A stretch of DNA of 64,000 bases from Drechmeria coniospora (Eukaryota > Ascomycota > Sordariomycetes > Hypocreales > Ophiocordycipitaceae): the NCBI RefSeq assembly GCF_001625195.1, contig NC_054390.1:5677222-5741221 (forward strand). Reading direction: 5' to 3'. A model generated the notes under the pieces. It was not told the DNA's origin. It did not search any database and saw nothing but the letters and a program-made list of their open reading frames with translations. The first letter of the stretch is position 1. Each line of letters opens with the position of its first letter. Shown here in pieces: positions 45,901 through 56,401 of the stretch. Made by a program: the position numbers and the translations under genes.

Positions 45901-46553
45901 CGGGCAGCTGGGCGATGGAGCTCGAACGTCCTTGTTTGGTGAGAGGCTGGAAGGTAGCCTCAAATATCGTGTTGTCGAGGGACGCTCGGGAGAGGAGTGA
46001 CTTTGACGGCAGAGTCGTATGAGAGAATGGCGTCGTCGGGGACATGAGTGCGCCATCGGCGGCGTGGGAAAAGGTCGTCAGCTCGGGCAGCTCGGCGGTT
46101 TTGGAGGCTTTCGGCTTCGCGTGCTTGGCGGCAGTAACAGCAATGTACTGGTCAACACATTTGGAGATGATGGTCTCCTCAAATTCGCTGGGCGCCTCGA
46201 GCTTGAAGAGATCGCCAGCGGCAAGGGCAAAGACCATGCTGTCATTGTACGCCTGGAGGTGATAGTACACCTTGGCAAGTACGAGAGCGGCGAGCTGCCG
46301 CTCGGGGAATGAGTCGTCTTCGAATAGGGCCTCGCTGAACGCAACGGACGGTCAGCCTTCCCTACGTCGCGGGCCGAGATGGGACGGGGTCGGGGACGAT
46401 GGCAGAAACGTACATCTGACTCAAGGAGCCGGCGACCTCGGTCCAGACAGTGTCAATGTCGTCATTGAGAGTCTGCAGGGCAAAAACCTTGAGTTCGGGT
46501 TCCTCGTCGGCGAGAAAGGCTAAGACGCCTGTCGCGGAGACCAAACCAGGCAT
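42924..46553 (-). CDS. RPN2: 26S proteasome regulatory particle subunit RPN2 (PSMD1), 1163 aa
   Basis: Largest scaffold subunit of the proteasome base, in nucleus and cytosol. Exons are 46553-46414, 46334-43397 and 43337-42924; introns are 79 and 59 nt. Splice one joins SLSQ to IEALFEDDSFPERQLAALVLAKVYYH; splice two joins KPVKK to PTGGPLLLDDT. Both match the family and keep the frame. The N-terminal helical domain is followed by proteasome/cyclosome (PC) repeats in the middle (GALYAYGLIHANHG, GGALGLGIAGMATG, VRYGSAMALGISCAGTG, GASLALGIIDAGGRN). Next come the QTGNLNMAGIVG and FWYW-like YWYWFPFTHF segments. A long Lys/Glu/Asp-rich (KEKE-like) region lies near 960-1010, before the conserved C-terminal FPAGRYKPVKK domain. 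The very C-terminus is acidic (FDYFTDGEVEDE). Length is within the fungal range. Confidence 0.96.
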
Positions 46554-48211
46554 TTTGAGGGGGGACGACGGAGGGGAGGGAGCTTGGAAGGGCAAGCTAT
46601 GCAAAAGATAACGAGGGAGGCGAGAAGACTCGAATGGAGAGGACTTGGTGGCGCGCAAGAAATAAATGCCCCGGTGATGACAGCAACGTTATTGTACACG
46701 GCTTGAGAGGAGAGAAAACGAAAGCTTAAGCTGGAGCTGTGTTCTGAGGCTGTTCCAATTCACCACTAGGCACGAAATGTTACACGTCAGGCATAAGGTA
46801 AGCAGCCTGGATGAGTAAGTACTTGTCAAAGTACAAGTACTCTCTACATGTACTTACATCCACAGGGTTAAGCACATCGCAAGTACCTAGTACTTAAGTA
46901 CAGTAGACAGTACGGAGTACGGAGTACCAGGAGGTCGTTTGTTCGGCTGGAGCTGCACGGGCCATCGGCGACGCCGCGCACGTGATGTGACACAGCAATC
47001 TTGGCTCGAGTACTCCGTACGCATACTTACTTGCTTCAGCACGAGTAGGTAGCAGTACTTTAATACACGCTACAAGTACACAACTCTATACAAGTACACG
47101 GAGGTGTATTCATGTACTGCATAATTATGTACATGTACTCATACTTACTCACCATTCACTATTAGTGCGGTATCCGTACGGAGTAGTACCAGCAGCAGTT
47201 GGACATTTGGAAGCGTCCACGTACAGTACTTAAGTACGGAGTAATCACTGTACTGTAAGCTGAATAGACTCGAAGGCAATTGCACGAATAGACTGACGGG
47301 GAAGAAAAGAATATAAGGTACAGAGATGAAGATAGGTCTGGTACCGAGTCAGTTGGAAGGCCACTCCCATGGGGGGCGTTGAATATCGCATTCATCCTGA
47401 GAATGAAACGCGAGAAAAGACTTGGTGACATTGTGCGTGGTCGTCAAGACCAACAGCGAGACTCTGCGTGTACACCCACACTTGCAGACATGTTGAATGT
47501 CATGAAAATACATATGCCTGTACGGAGTACTCCGTATTTGCATGTACGTTGTGCGTTGGTCTTGGGTATTGGGTCTTTCATTGCTACGCTGAACGGGGGA
47601 AGGCCGATGCAGAGGCCAAAGTGGGCATTACCCGCCTGTTCCAACGTCATCTGCCCTTCACGCCACTGGAGGGGGGTTGTCTAGCAGGCCTGAAAAGAGG
47701 GTTTTGGTGGTCAGCAGACACCGCTCCGCGTCTCACATGCCACTCCCTATTCGGACCTAAGGCCCCTGAGGGAAACCGTAACCTGGCCTCGGGGACACGG
47801 TCAGACTCCATCGTCAGACTCCACCTCCACGCGGCTCGCCCGCTGCAATATTACTTACTTACATCTCTGCGTGCCGATCGTCTTCATCCAGGCATCTCGC
47901 TTGAAAGCTACCCATTCGATCCCGGACTCTCGGCTCGTCGGTTCTCATCGCCATACCACAGGTCTCGGTAGATGAAGCCCCCGTAATCCCGATTGGCAGG
48001 CGAGAAGTTGCATCAGCACCCCTCCCTTGGTCCCCCTCCGATCCGATCGGCTTTCGTTGCCATCGCGTCTCCGTCAATCCAATCCATCCCTCTTCCAACT
48101 GCCGATTGGCCACCTCTCACCAAAGGCTATGGGATCGTGATGGATTGATCTGGCGCACCGAGCCCTCCATCATTCTCAACGTCCAAGGTCCAGCGGTCGA
48201 GACTCGTCGAC
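46554..48211. other. Divergent intergenic region (1.7 kb)
   Basis: Lies between the starts of RPN2 (minus) and the lipase gene (plus). The middle (46810-47250) is a cluster of GTAC-type words, with an exact TACGGAGTACTCCGTA at 47521-47536. From about 47700 it becomes more GC-rich, probably promoter and leader of the lipase gene. No gene seen. Confidence 0.6.
46810..47250. repeat. GTAC-palindrome cluster
   Basis: Dense copies of aagtacttgtac, tacggagtacggagtac, gtactccgtac and tgtacatgtac, with no fixed unit length, between the divergent RPN2 and lipase genes. Confidence 0.75.
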
Positions 48212-50587
48212 ATGGCCGACTTGCTGCTGCAGGCCCACGGCAGGCAGCAAGCGAGGCATGTCGGGCAAGATGCGAAGAGAAACGGGCAGTCCTCCATACC
48301 CGGACGAGGTGTCAGTTTTGCCGGCAAACTCACGCGAACATACAAGAGCGCGAGCGGTCTGTATCTGTCGTGGAAGGATGGCATGACGGCGGAGGAGCGA
48401 GAGGGCGCGAGAAGGCGTGAAGAGAAAAGGGCCTCGTTGTGCCTTCGCATGCAGACGGTATGTGACGTGGACCACAGGCCGCGGAGCAAGGGCTGACATG
48501 CACAGGCCGAGACGCACAGGCAGTGGCAGGCGGCGGCACAAGAACTCGACGCCCTCGAGGGCAACGACGGCTGGAAGAACGACGACAGCTCGAGCGACTA
48601 CAACTTCCCCCTCATCAAAGAGCGACTGCGTGCCCTCGACGATGCCCGGCTGCGAGGTGACATCCGTGGCATGATGCACCTCCTCCGCACCGCCCTCTCG
48701 AGGGACTTGGGCGGCATGGGAAACGTCAACCTCTACCGCCACTCGTACGTGGGCACGAAGAAGCTCATCGAACGTTATGTCGATTCGGCCATGCAGACCA
48801 TCGACACGGTCGTCGCGCAAAGCGTGGTGGAGTTGAGCATCAATTCGAAGGACCTCCTGGAGGCCATGCTCTTCTCGCGCCAAAGTTTCGGCCGCAGCGC
48901 CCTGCTTCTTTCGGGGGGAGGCACCTTTGGCATGACGCACGTCGGTGTCCTCAAGGCGCTGTTCGAGGCGCAACTGCTGCCGCGCATCATCTCAGGCGCC
49001 AGCGCCGGAAGCATCGTCTGCGCCGTCCTGTGCACCCGGACTGACGAGGAGATTCCGGCGCTCATCACCGAGTTCCCCTACGGCGATCTCGCCGTGTTCG
49101 AGTCCCAGGACGCCCAGCTCGGCGTCCTCAACCATGTGCGCCGTCTCCTGACGGAAGGCAGCTGGTTCGACATTGAGAACCTCACGCGCGTCATGCGCAG
49201 CCTGACGGGCGACCTCACCTTTCAAGAGGCGTACAATCGCACGCGCCGCATCCTCAACATCTGCGTCTCAACCGCCTCCATATACGAGCTCCCACGCCTG
49301 CTCAACTACGTCACGGCACCGAACGTCATGATTTGGTCGGCCGTGGCCGCGTCCTGCTCGGTGCCTCTCGTCTTCACGTCGCACCCTCTGCTGGTCAAGG
49401 ACCCCATCACCGGCGAGCACCACCCGTGGAATCCGACGCCGCAATGCTTCATCGACGGCTCCGTCGACAACGACCTTCCCATGACTCGACTGGCCGAGAT
49501 GTTCAACGTGAACCACTTCATCGTCTCGCAGGTGAATCCCCACGTCGTTCCGTTTCTGTCCAAGGACGACCACCTTCCCTCGGACGCGAAAGCGAACCGG
49601 GGCAGGATGCGAGGCGACGAGTTCGACTGGACGCATGCGCTGGCTTCGCTCGCCAAGGACGAAGCGCTGCATAGGCTGCAGTTCATGGCCGACGTCGGCG
49701 CGTTCCCCAACTTGATGACCAAGTGTCGGAGCATACTGAGCCAGAAATACTCTGGCGACATCACCATCTTGCCGGAAATCACCATGCACGACCTGCCGCG
49801 CCTCATGAGCAACCCGACGGCCGAATTCATGCTGAGGTCTTCCGCTCTGGGAGAACGGGCGACGTGGCCGAAGCTCAGTCGGATCCGGGACAGGTGTGCC
49901 ATCGAACTGGCATTGGACCGTGCCGTGCATCGCCTGCGGACAAGGGTTGTCTTCTCGGAGAGCCAGCGAGACCTACGACAGCTGGGCTCGGAAATCTGCG
50001 ACAACCGAGCCCGGATGGCCGTGTCCACCTCGACGCAAACGCCAGCAATCAGGCAGAGGCGACAACGGCGGCGGTCGGGCGGCAGCGTCCGGACGCTCGC
50101 CGATGGTCGCCTGGTGTTTTACGATGGAATAACCGACGAAGACACGGCCGAGGAAGAGCTCCTGGAGATGCGCGTACGGACGGGCAGGGGAAACTCGCCG
50201 ACGGCAGTTCGCAAGCCGCGGCTGAAGCGAGTGAGCAGGAGTCACGTCCATGTGCCAGAACAACGGGTCCCAGGTGTGGCTGCTCACCTACGCGATGGTC
50301 AACTCGGACAGCAGTATGACTTGTCCAAGAAGCCAATGCCGGAGCTCACGTCGAGGAACACGGTCGGCGTCACGGGGTCCAAGTCATCGGCGGCGATGCA
50401 GTGGTTAGGTGCGGATTCTCCCCGAGGGACGGCCACGTCACCGACGGACGACATGGAGACGAGCGAGCAGGGTCACTCAAGCGACGCGGACGCAGAGCTC
50501 GCGACGGAGGAGAGCGACCCGGATCCATACGACGGTCCCCGCAGACAGGTGCTCCCGAAAGGGAGGGGCAGGGGCAGCACGGAATGA
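48212..50587 (+). CDS. Patatin-like triacylglycerol lipase, TGL3/4/5 family, 775 aa
   Basis: Hydrolyses stored triacylglycerol or phospholipid at lipid droplets. Exon 1 is 48212-48457 and exon 2 is 48506-50587; the 48-nt intron has donor GTATGT, branch GGCTGAC and acceptor CACAG. An N-terminal DUF3336-type region spans about 50-210 (SWKDG, QELDALEGNDGWKNDD, MMHLLRTALSRDLGGMGN, LYRHSYVGTKKLIE). The patatin domain follows: oxyanion loop SGGGTFGMTHVG (218-229), nucleophile Ser248 in GASAG, and catalytic Asp399 in FIDGSVDNDLP. WSAVAASCSVP is also typical. The C-terminal 180 residues are basic then Ser/Asp-rich and look disordered. TGL3, 4 and 5 cannot be separated from this sequence alone. Confidence 0.94.
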
Positions 50588-51541
50588 GGGTCATGCGACT
50601 GCGCTCACGTTGGCGCTCAATCTGCACTCGATCTACAGCAGTCGCTCGAAAGGTGGCTCTAGATTTTAGACATTGCATCGAAGCATCTGGTCTTTTTTTT
50701 TCTTGCAGCTTTTTAACGCCCATCATCGGGTCACGCGAGGAGGTCGTATTATCTATCACCTACAGGAAATAGGCTTTGGCGTATCGGTAGACGGGAGAGA
50801 CGTTGAGATGGACCAACGGTGCGCTACGCAAAATGGCACCTTCATCCTGCCAAGCAGTAGACGGAGTGATGATCAATCTTTGCCTACTACGAGATGGATG
50901 CCACGAACCTTGAATGCCAACAAGGGCAGTGACGTGCAAGCGACAATGCTTCGAATGCAACGTGATGCAATCCGACAAGTACAAGAGTGCTTGAAATATT
51001 TCGCGAAGGGATCAAATGGCTTTCGTTTATTGTTCATGCGTACGTCGTTTGTCTCGTCGTGCACGCCCTAGTCGCAGAAGAAAGTTGCGCGTGTCCCATA
51101 CATTCCATGCGGCGGAGTGCAAGCACGGCAAGTGTTCCAGTGTACCCGTGCATCCGTTGGTCATGGACTGGTTGGCTCGGTCGACTGATGGCCGACGATG
51201 AGCTCGCAAGTTTCGCCATTGCGAGGCTGCTCGCCGGCAGGGCGTCTACGAACACCGAGTTCCATGAAGAGTTGCGAGGGCGACCACAGGACAAGTTGGT
51301 TCGGGGCATTGGAAGTATTCCAAAACTTGTGCCAACTGCAGCACCACACCCCATGGGTTTAATTCCTCGGCGTGGACTCGGCACTTGAAGAGGTATCAGG
51401 CGATGGTGTGACGAAGTGGAAATTACATGGACAGTTGCGTCGTTGGACATGCCATTTTCGATGTGCCTTGCCACCGAGCCAGGTGCAGTGCATACTCGGC
51501 TTGAATATAATGCTGTGATGCGCCTATGGCACGATATGATT
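50588..51541. other. Intergenic, lipase 3' region to tRNA
   Basis: Should contain the lipase 3' UTR. ORFs are short and unrecognised. A short T-run (50692-50702) is the only low-complexity feature. Confidence 0.55.
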
Positions 51542-51634
51542 GGTCGCGTGGCCTAATGGTTAAGGCGCTAGATTTCGGTTAACCGATATCACCGTGCTCT
51601 CTAGAGATTCCAGGTTCGACTCCTGGCGTGATCG
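51542..51634 (+). tRNA. tRNA-Arg (anticodon UCG) with 20-nt intron
   Basis: Acceptor stem GGTCGCG pairs with CGTGATC using two G-U wobbles. The D-stem is GCC/GGC around a TAATGGTTAA loop, and the anticodon stem is CTAGA/TCTAG. The T-arm is CCAGG-TTCGACT-CCTGG and the discriminator is G51634. The anticodon TCG is at 51575-51577. One base after it an intron of 20 nt (51579-51598) interrupts the loop at the usual 37/38 position. It decodes CGA and probably other CGN arginine codons. The B-box GGTTCGACTCC is intact and a T-run terminator follows. Confidence 0.95.
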
Positions 51635-51639
51635 TAACC

Positions 51640-51644
51640 TTTTT
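51640..51644 (+). terminator. RNA polymerase III terminator (T5)
   Basis: A run of five T, six bases after the tRNA discriminator base, the usual Pol III stop signal. Confidence 0.85.
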
Positions 51645-51899
51645 GCGTACGGGAGGGGGGGACGGGGGTGTTTCCGTTTTGCTGGCGGAAATGGTGGAGT
51701 TGCGACCACCCACCACCAACGGCCAGGCTCAGCAGGTTAATCTGGTGGTGTGATTGAGTGTGATTGTGGAGTGAGGTGGTTCCATCCCGACTCGGTGCGA
51801 GACAACATTTTTCGCCCTTCGTTTTACCGTCAATAATGTGTGCGTACTTGCGGAGAAAAATGAAGAGTCCTTGAAGACACTGATAGAGTACACGGAATG

Positions 51900-52260
51900 A
51901 AGTGCAGGAGGTTTACTTACATACCGTAAATGTACTGGAGGTAGGAGTCGGAGTAAAAGTATTATTTACTACTTGAGTATAAATAGACGGTAATTAATAC
52001 GGAATACGTGCAATCGATCTTCGCCGCTTTCTGTAGGATGGATGGGTCGTGGCCTTTATACTTAAAGTACCTAGTACTGTACAGTACAATACTTGTACTC
52101 CGTACGGGGAGTATTACTCCGTACGGATTACGGAATGCAGTACTCCGTAGTTCCTAGGTACTTACGGAGTACAGTTCATAATACCACATATTACCTACTC
52201 CGTACTGTACGTACAGTACAGTAAGTAAGCAGTAGGTTTACATACAAGTACTGTACAAGC
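51900..52260. repeat. GTAC-palindrome cluster
   Basis: Many copies of gtactccgtacgg, tactccgtag, tacggagtac and gtactgtacgtacagtac, the last being a nested palindrome at about 52203-52220. Confidence 0.75.
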
Positions 52261-52495
52261 AGGTCAGTGGTAATAGTTGGTGGTAGCGAACATTGCCATA
52301 ATATTGCCGACGTACTTTGCAGTAGTACTCGCATGTAATCGATACTACCTCGCTGCTAACGGAGGCAAACACACACACCATTTTGTTAAACCGACATCCG
52401 ACGCGCCGTGCCTCTCTCAGCAAGCTTCCGCACATCCAAGTGGGCCAAGCGAGCTGCCAGAAGCAAACTAGCGGGGCGCTGGAGGGCCAGTTCTC

Positions 52496-52540
52496 GATTG
52501 CGTCAGGCTTGATTGCGTCAGGCTTCGATTGCGTCAGGCC
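52496..52540. repeat. 15-16 bp tandem repeat, three copies
   Basis: The unit GATTGCGTCAGGCTT(C) is repeated at 52496, 52511 and 52527; the last copy differs at its end. Confidence 0.85.
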
Positions 52541-52924
52541 GTCGTCGATGGCAGAAGCAGCGGCTGGCCAATGAGGCCCCCGAGGAGCAGCACGCCATTG
52601 GCGGCGTTTCTTGAGTTATCGTCGGTACTCGCGAGCTGGGCCACCAGCGTCAGGGTCGCCGACGTGAAGATGCAAACTCGAGGGTGACGATGCGATGACG
52701 GAACGTGCGAGGGCTCGTCGTTGCCGGGGCCTGAAGAAGGATTCCGACTAGTCGATGGACGACGACGACTACGGATCTATGAGAGCCGTCGTCGACTGCC
52801 GATGCAGAGCAACGTGTGACCCAACCGCCAGGTAGAGGCGGAGCTGGCGGAGGGGGTCATCAGCGGCATTCGCAGTTGGCTGGATGACAACGGCGGATGA
52901 TCCCGGACGGAGGGGTAACTCAAG

Positions 52925-52954
52925 CTCCACGCACCTCCACGCACCTCCACGCAC
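52925..52954. repeat. 10-bp tandem repeat CTCCACGCAC, three copies
   Basis: Three perfect head-to-tail copies about 250-280 bases upstream of the peroxiredoxin start codon. Confidence 0.9.
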
Positions 52955-53125
52955 GTACCCTACTACTAATGCAGATGATGGCTGTGAACCGAACTGGAAG
53001 GACGGCATGATGAGCGCTGAGGCGGCTCCTGCTCCTGCGTCTGGGTTGTTGCGCAGGATATAAGAAGCGCATCCCACCCCGCAGCGTGGAGGCGAGACAC
53101 AACGTCCTATCCTCCACCTTGCTTA

Positions 53126-53143
53126 CCCCCCCCCCCCCCCCCC
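53126..53143. repeat. Poly-C tract, 18 bases
   Basis: An uninterrupted run of 18 C, 60 bases before the peroxiredoxin ATG, so probably in its promoter or 5' UTR. Homopolymer length is also where sequencing errors are likely. Confidence 0.9.
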
Positions 53144-53203
53144 TCCCAGCATCATCCATCGGCGCCCCGTGCAGTACGTTTACGTCTTCGATCCTCCACA
53201 AGC

Positions 53204-53938
53204 ATGGCCGCTTCTCGCACCACTCCCCTTCGTCTCGGCTCGACGGCCGAGGATTTCACGGCCGACAGCAACGTCGGCCCCTTCAAGTTCTACGAATACA
53301 TCGGGAACGACTGGGCCATCCTGTTCTCCCACCCCCAGGACTACACGCCAGTCTGCACCACGGAGCTCGGCGCGTTCGCCAAGCTCGAACCCGAATTCGC
53401 CAAGCGCGGCGTCAAGCTCGTCGGCCTCTCCGCCGACACGCCCGAGCGGCACGAGGGCTGGATCAAGGACATTGCCGAGGTCACGGGCGGCACCGTCACG
53501 TTCCCCATCGTGGCCGACAATGACCGCAAGGTCGCCAACCTTTACGACATGTGCGTCGCCGCCTGGGCGAGAGCCATGATGTTTGGCGTCATGACCGGCT
53601 GACCAGGGCGCAGGATCGACTACCAGGACCCCAGCAACATCGACCACAACGCCCTCCCCCTCACCATCCGCTCCGTCTTCTTCATCGACCCGAAGAAGAA
53701 GATCCGCACGATCCTCTCCTACCCAGCCTCGACCGGCCGCAACGCCGCCGAGGTGCTCCGAATCGTGGACTCCCTCCAGGCCGGCGACAAGTTCAAGATT
53801 GCGACGCCCATCGACTGGGTCCCCGGCCAGGACGTCATCGTCGCCAACAGCGTCAAGCAGGACGAGGCGAAGGAGCTCTTCCCCCAGCACCGCACCGTCA
53901 AGCCATACTTGCGCTACACTGCCCTCCCCAAGGCTTGA
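53204..53938 (+). CDS. PRX1: 1-Cys peroxiredoxin (Prx6/PRX1 class), 223 aa
   Basis: Reduces hydrogen peroxide and organic or lipid hydroperoxides. Exon 1 is 53204-53550 and exon 2 is 53614-53938; the 63-nt intron (donor GTGCGT, branch GGCTGACC, acceptor GCGCAG) splits the ATG codon of NLYDMIDYQD. The peroxidatic cysteine is Cys51 in HPQDYTPVCTTELG. The C-terminal half has the Prx6 features RSVFFIDPKKKIR, YPASTGRN and the extended WVPGQDVIV...KPYLRYT region. No resolving cysteine with a typical 2-Cys spacing is seen. There is no clear mitochondrial presequence, so a cytosolic or dual location is possible. Confidence 0.96.
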
Positions 53939-56075
53939 GCCTACGACACCGCGGGATTGCCCACGTCCGTGTATGTGTGTGATGAACGACGATGGCGGGG
54001 GCGGGGGCGGGGGGCAGAAGTCGAGCGAGCAAAGCAATGGCTGTCACTAGCTAGTATTCTAATGAGCACAGGGCAGTGCCGAGTTCGTCAAAGGGCTGGA
54101 CGTTGTGCGCCGACATTATTGGTCACTTGCATTGTCCCCCAATTCACTCGTCAGTGAATTCGCATGTGAGAGCCGATTGTGAGGCGTGTGACGGATTGTG
54201 CCAAATTGTGCCACCGCAATCGAATGAATTCATGGGCAGCCTAGCACCGTGTGATGGACAGGCATCTACCCTGTAGGACCGTCTGTCTGTAGGACCGTCT
54301 CGGGCATGCATGCCTGTGCTCTAGGATGTCATCGCTTCCCATCCTGCCCGTGCCGAATCACTGTGTCAGTGGCGGTGTTTCGCAAGTGCAAGACTGCTAC
54401 GCGCGCCTGCACAGTTACATGCCTAGTGGGTAGTATGCGAAAAACGTTGCACAGTTGATGGACGCCGTGAAGGTGTATCCAGGGGTGCGTACCTTACCTA
54501 CCGTACGTATCTACTGTACAAATGTACTGTACTGAAGTGCGGAGTGCTCCATCCATACATGCACCACAAACTCGGTATAACAGCAGTACTGTACTCGTCC
54601 TTGCATGCAAGTACTGTACTGCAAGTAGTTGTATACTCACTGTACTATAAATGCAGGTGTACTCCGTTAGTACGGAGTACTTAAATGTTCAGTTCGCATC
54701 GGCAGCAAAACCCTCACACCGGGGGACCAATCACTCCGTTCCGCCGTCAGGCTTTCGGCACAGACTCGCCAAAAATCGAATGGATGAGCCATGGTGATTC
54801 CATGAGAAACGACGACGGAAAAAGTGCACCTTTGACCTTGCAGCATAGATCGTTTGGACAAGTTGCGTTCGGATTGGGTCATGTACTGTACTGTATTTGC
54901 GGAGTACATGTACTTGGTTGTGCCCTGTGCCAACTCACTGGCACCGCTAACGTTAGCAGATACTTGTTCGCTCGCGCACAAGACTTGTGGGTGGGCGGCG
55001 GTTTCGCCAGTAGGGGCATGCTATTGTTAGCTGCTAGACTGCCTATCTGTCTGTACATTCGAGTACCTCGTTGTGCCGACCGAGTTCCCCTTCATCTTCG
55101 TGCAATTTCTGGTGTCCAACTAAGTACAGTGCATGTACTCGTGCTACGCAAGTCCACGTAGGTCGCTGCCAACGGCGCATCGTAGCCCCTCCGCATCACT
55201 CCCACCTTTCTCCCCTCCCAGATCTCGTTGCCGATGCGCAAGTTCCTCGCTCCATCGTCTCGCCACTGCCGCATCCCCCTCCGCTCATCGTCCGTCCGCC
55301 CTCGTCGTCCTCGCCCGACCGTCGACTTGCTGGTGTTTGCCCGTGCACCGTGCGTCGACGCCCGTTTCAACCCATCAAACGAGAGAGCGCCAGCACCGAC
55401 AACGGAAGCCCAGAGTGTGTGCTTGGCAGTTTGTCGACCTTGTACTGACATCCACCAGCCTTGCACTCACCGCCAGAATCCTTCGCCTCTTCCGACTCCC
55501 ACCCTCCGTCCGAGCGAGTGCCACGCACCAGCAAGGCAGCGCCGTGGCGAAACGGCTGGCCGCTCCCGAAAGCCTCGTCTCGCGTACCTCTGAATTTTGC
55601 CCTTGGCCGGTACCTGCGACGCACGAGACGGTCCGTCGAGGCTCGAGACCGGGGGGGTTCGAGAGAGAAAGCACCAGAAGAAAGCACGGACAGACGACAT
55701 TCGCGGCGCCACCCTTGACAACTCGCAAGGCCCTTTCTCGCTCCGCACACGCCTCCTGTCCGTCGACGCGCTCGGCACCCTTGATTGTTCTGCGACAGGG
55801 CACGGCTCTGCTCGTTACCGCGACGTCATTTCGTCCTTGTCCCCGTCTCCCCGTGAACGTGCGCCGTTCTCGAAACCTTCTGCCGCCGCGAAGCCACTTC
55901 GGTATGACTTCCCACGCCTTCTCTGCTGCTTGCCAGTGTGTTCCCCTGCAATTTGCGCTCGACATTCTTCTCCCCACCGTGCACACCCTCCCAGCTGCTT
56001 CATACTCTCCCAGCTGCTTCATTCAACGCTTTCCTCTACTCCCGTCTTTCCATGTCTATGCTGGCAGTCGTCGCT

Positions 56076-56128
56076 CCTCCGTCCCCCCCCCCTCCCCCTC
56101 CCCTCCCCCTCCCCCTCCCTCTCCCCTC
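56076..56128 (+). repeat. Polypyrimidine (C-rich) tract
   Basis: About 53 bases of C with scattered T (CCCCCTCCCCT-type units), within the CT-rich leader of the downstream gene. Confidence 0.85.
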
Positions 56129-56260
56129 ATCGACTCTACCCAGTGTGGTTTGACCGGTTGCGTGCAAAGGCCGTGCCTGCTACTTCTCTGCACACGCAGC
56201 AAAGTCGCATCCGCATCGTCACCTTCATCGGCGCAGAGCCTGGTCTGCTTGTGGGAAGGG

Positions 56261-56290
56261 CAGGCGTGATCGCGACAGGCGTGATCGCGA
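56261..56290. repeat. 15-bp unit duplicated in tandem
   Basis: CAGGCGTGATCGCGA occurs twice head to tail, about 110-140 bases upstream of the kelch/BTB start codon. Confidence 0.9.
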
Positions 56291-56401
56291 CAGGCGGCAG
56301 ATCTCGTGCTCGTCCATCGCCCATCCCATCTCCATTCCCCTCGCTTTGCTTGCTTCCCTCATTCGAATGACGCGCCGTTTGGCGCAGCCGTCGCGGACAC
56401 C

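Larger units (their letters stand above)
51645..53203. other. Intergenic with GTAC cluster, minisatellites and poly-C
   Basis: No gene is supported. The GTAC-type words are dense at 51900-52260. Further right lie a three-copy 15-16 bp repeat, a three-copy 10-bp repeat and an 18-base poly-C. The right end is the peroxiredoxin promoter and leader. Compositions differ sharply between the AT-rich left half and GC-rich right half. Confidence 0.6.
53939..56401. other. Intergenic (2.5 kb), including a CT-rich leader
   Basis: Left half: peroxiredoxin 3' UTR and GTAC-type words at 54480-54680 and 54880-54915. Right half (55150-56400): strongly pyrimidine-rich with overlapping open frames in several phases, which I read as the promoter and long 5' leader of the kelch/BTB gene. 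A 378-codon open frame at 55133-56269 has no family resemblance and consists mainly of Ser, Pro and Arg, as expected for translated CT-rich DNA. Confidence 0.6.

Noticed and set aside
44939..46000. 353-codon ORF antisense to RPN2
   Set aside because: It lies wholly opposite a well-supported RPN2 exon; long antisense frames are common in GC-rich coding DNA, and it shows no domain.
53180..54037. 285-codon minus-strand ORF over the peroxiredoxin gene
   Set aside because: Antisense shadow of clear peroxiredoxin exons, with Gly/Asp/Val-rich sequence and no family resemblance.
55133..56269. 378-codon open frame upstream of the kelch/BTB gene
   Set aside because: Composition is Ser/Pro/Arg-rich in several overlapping frames, as expected for CT-rich DNA; there is no domain, and the first conserved sequence begins after 56402.
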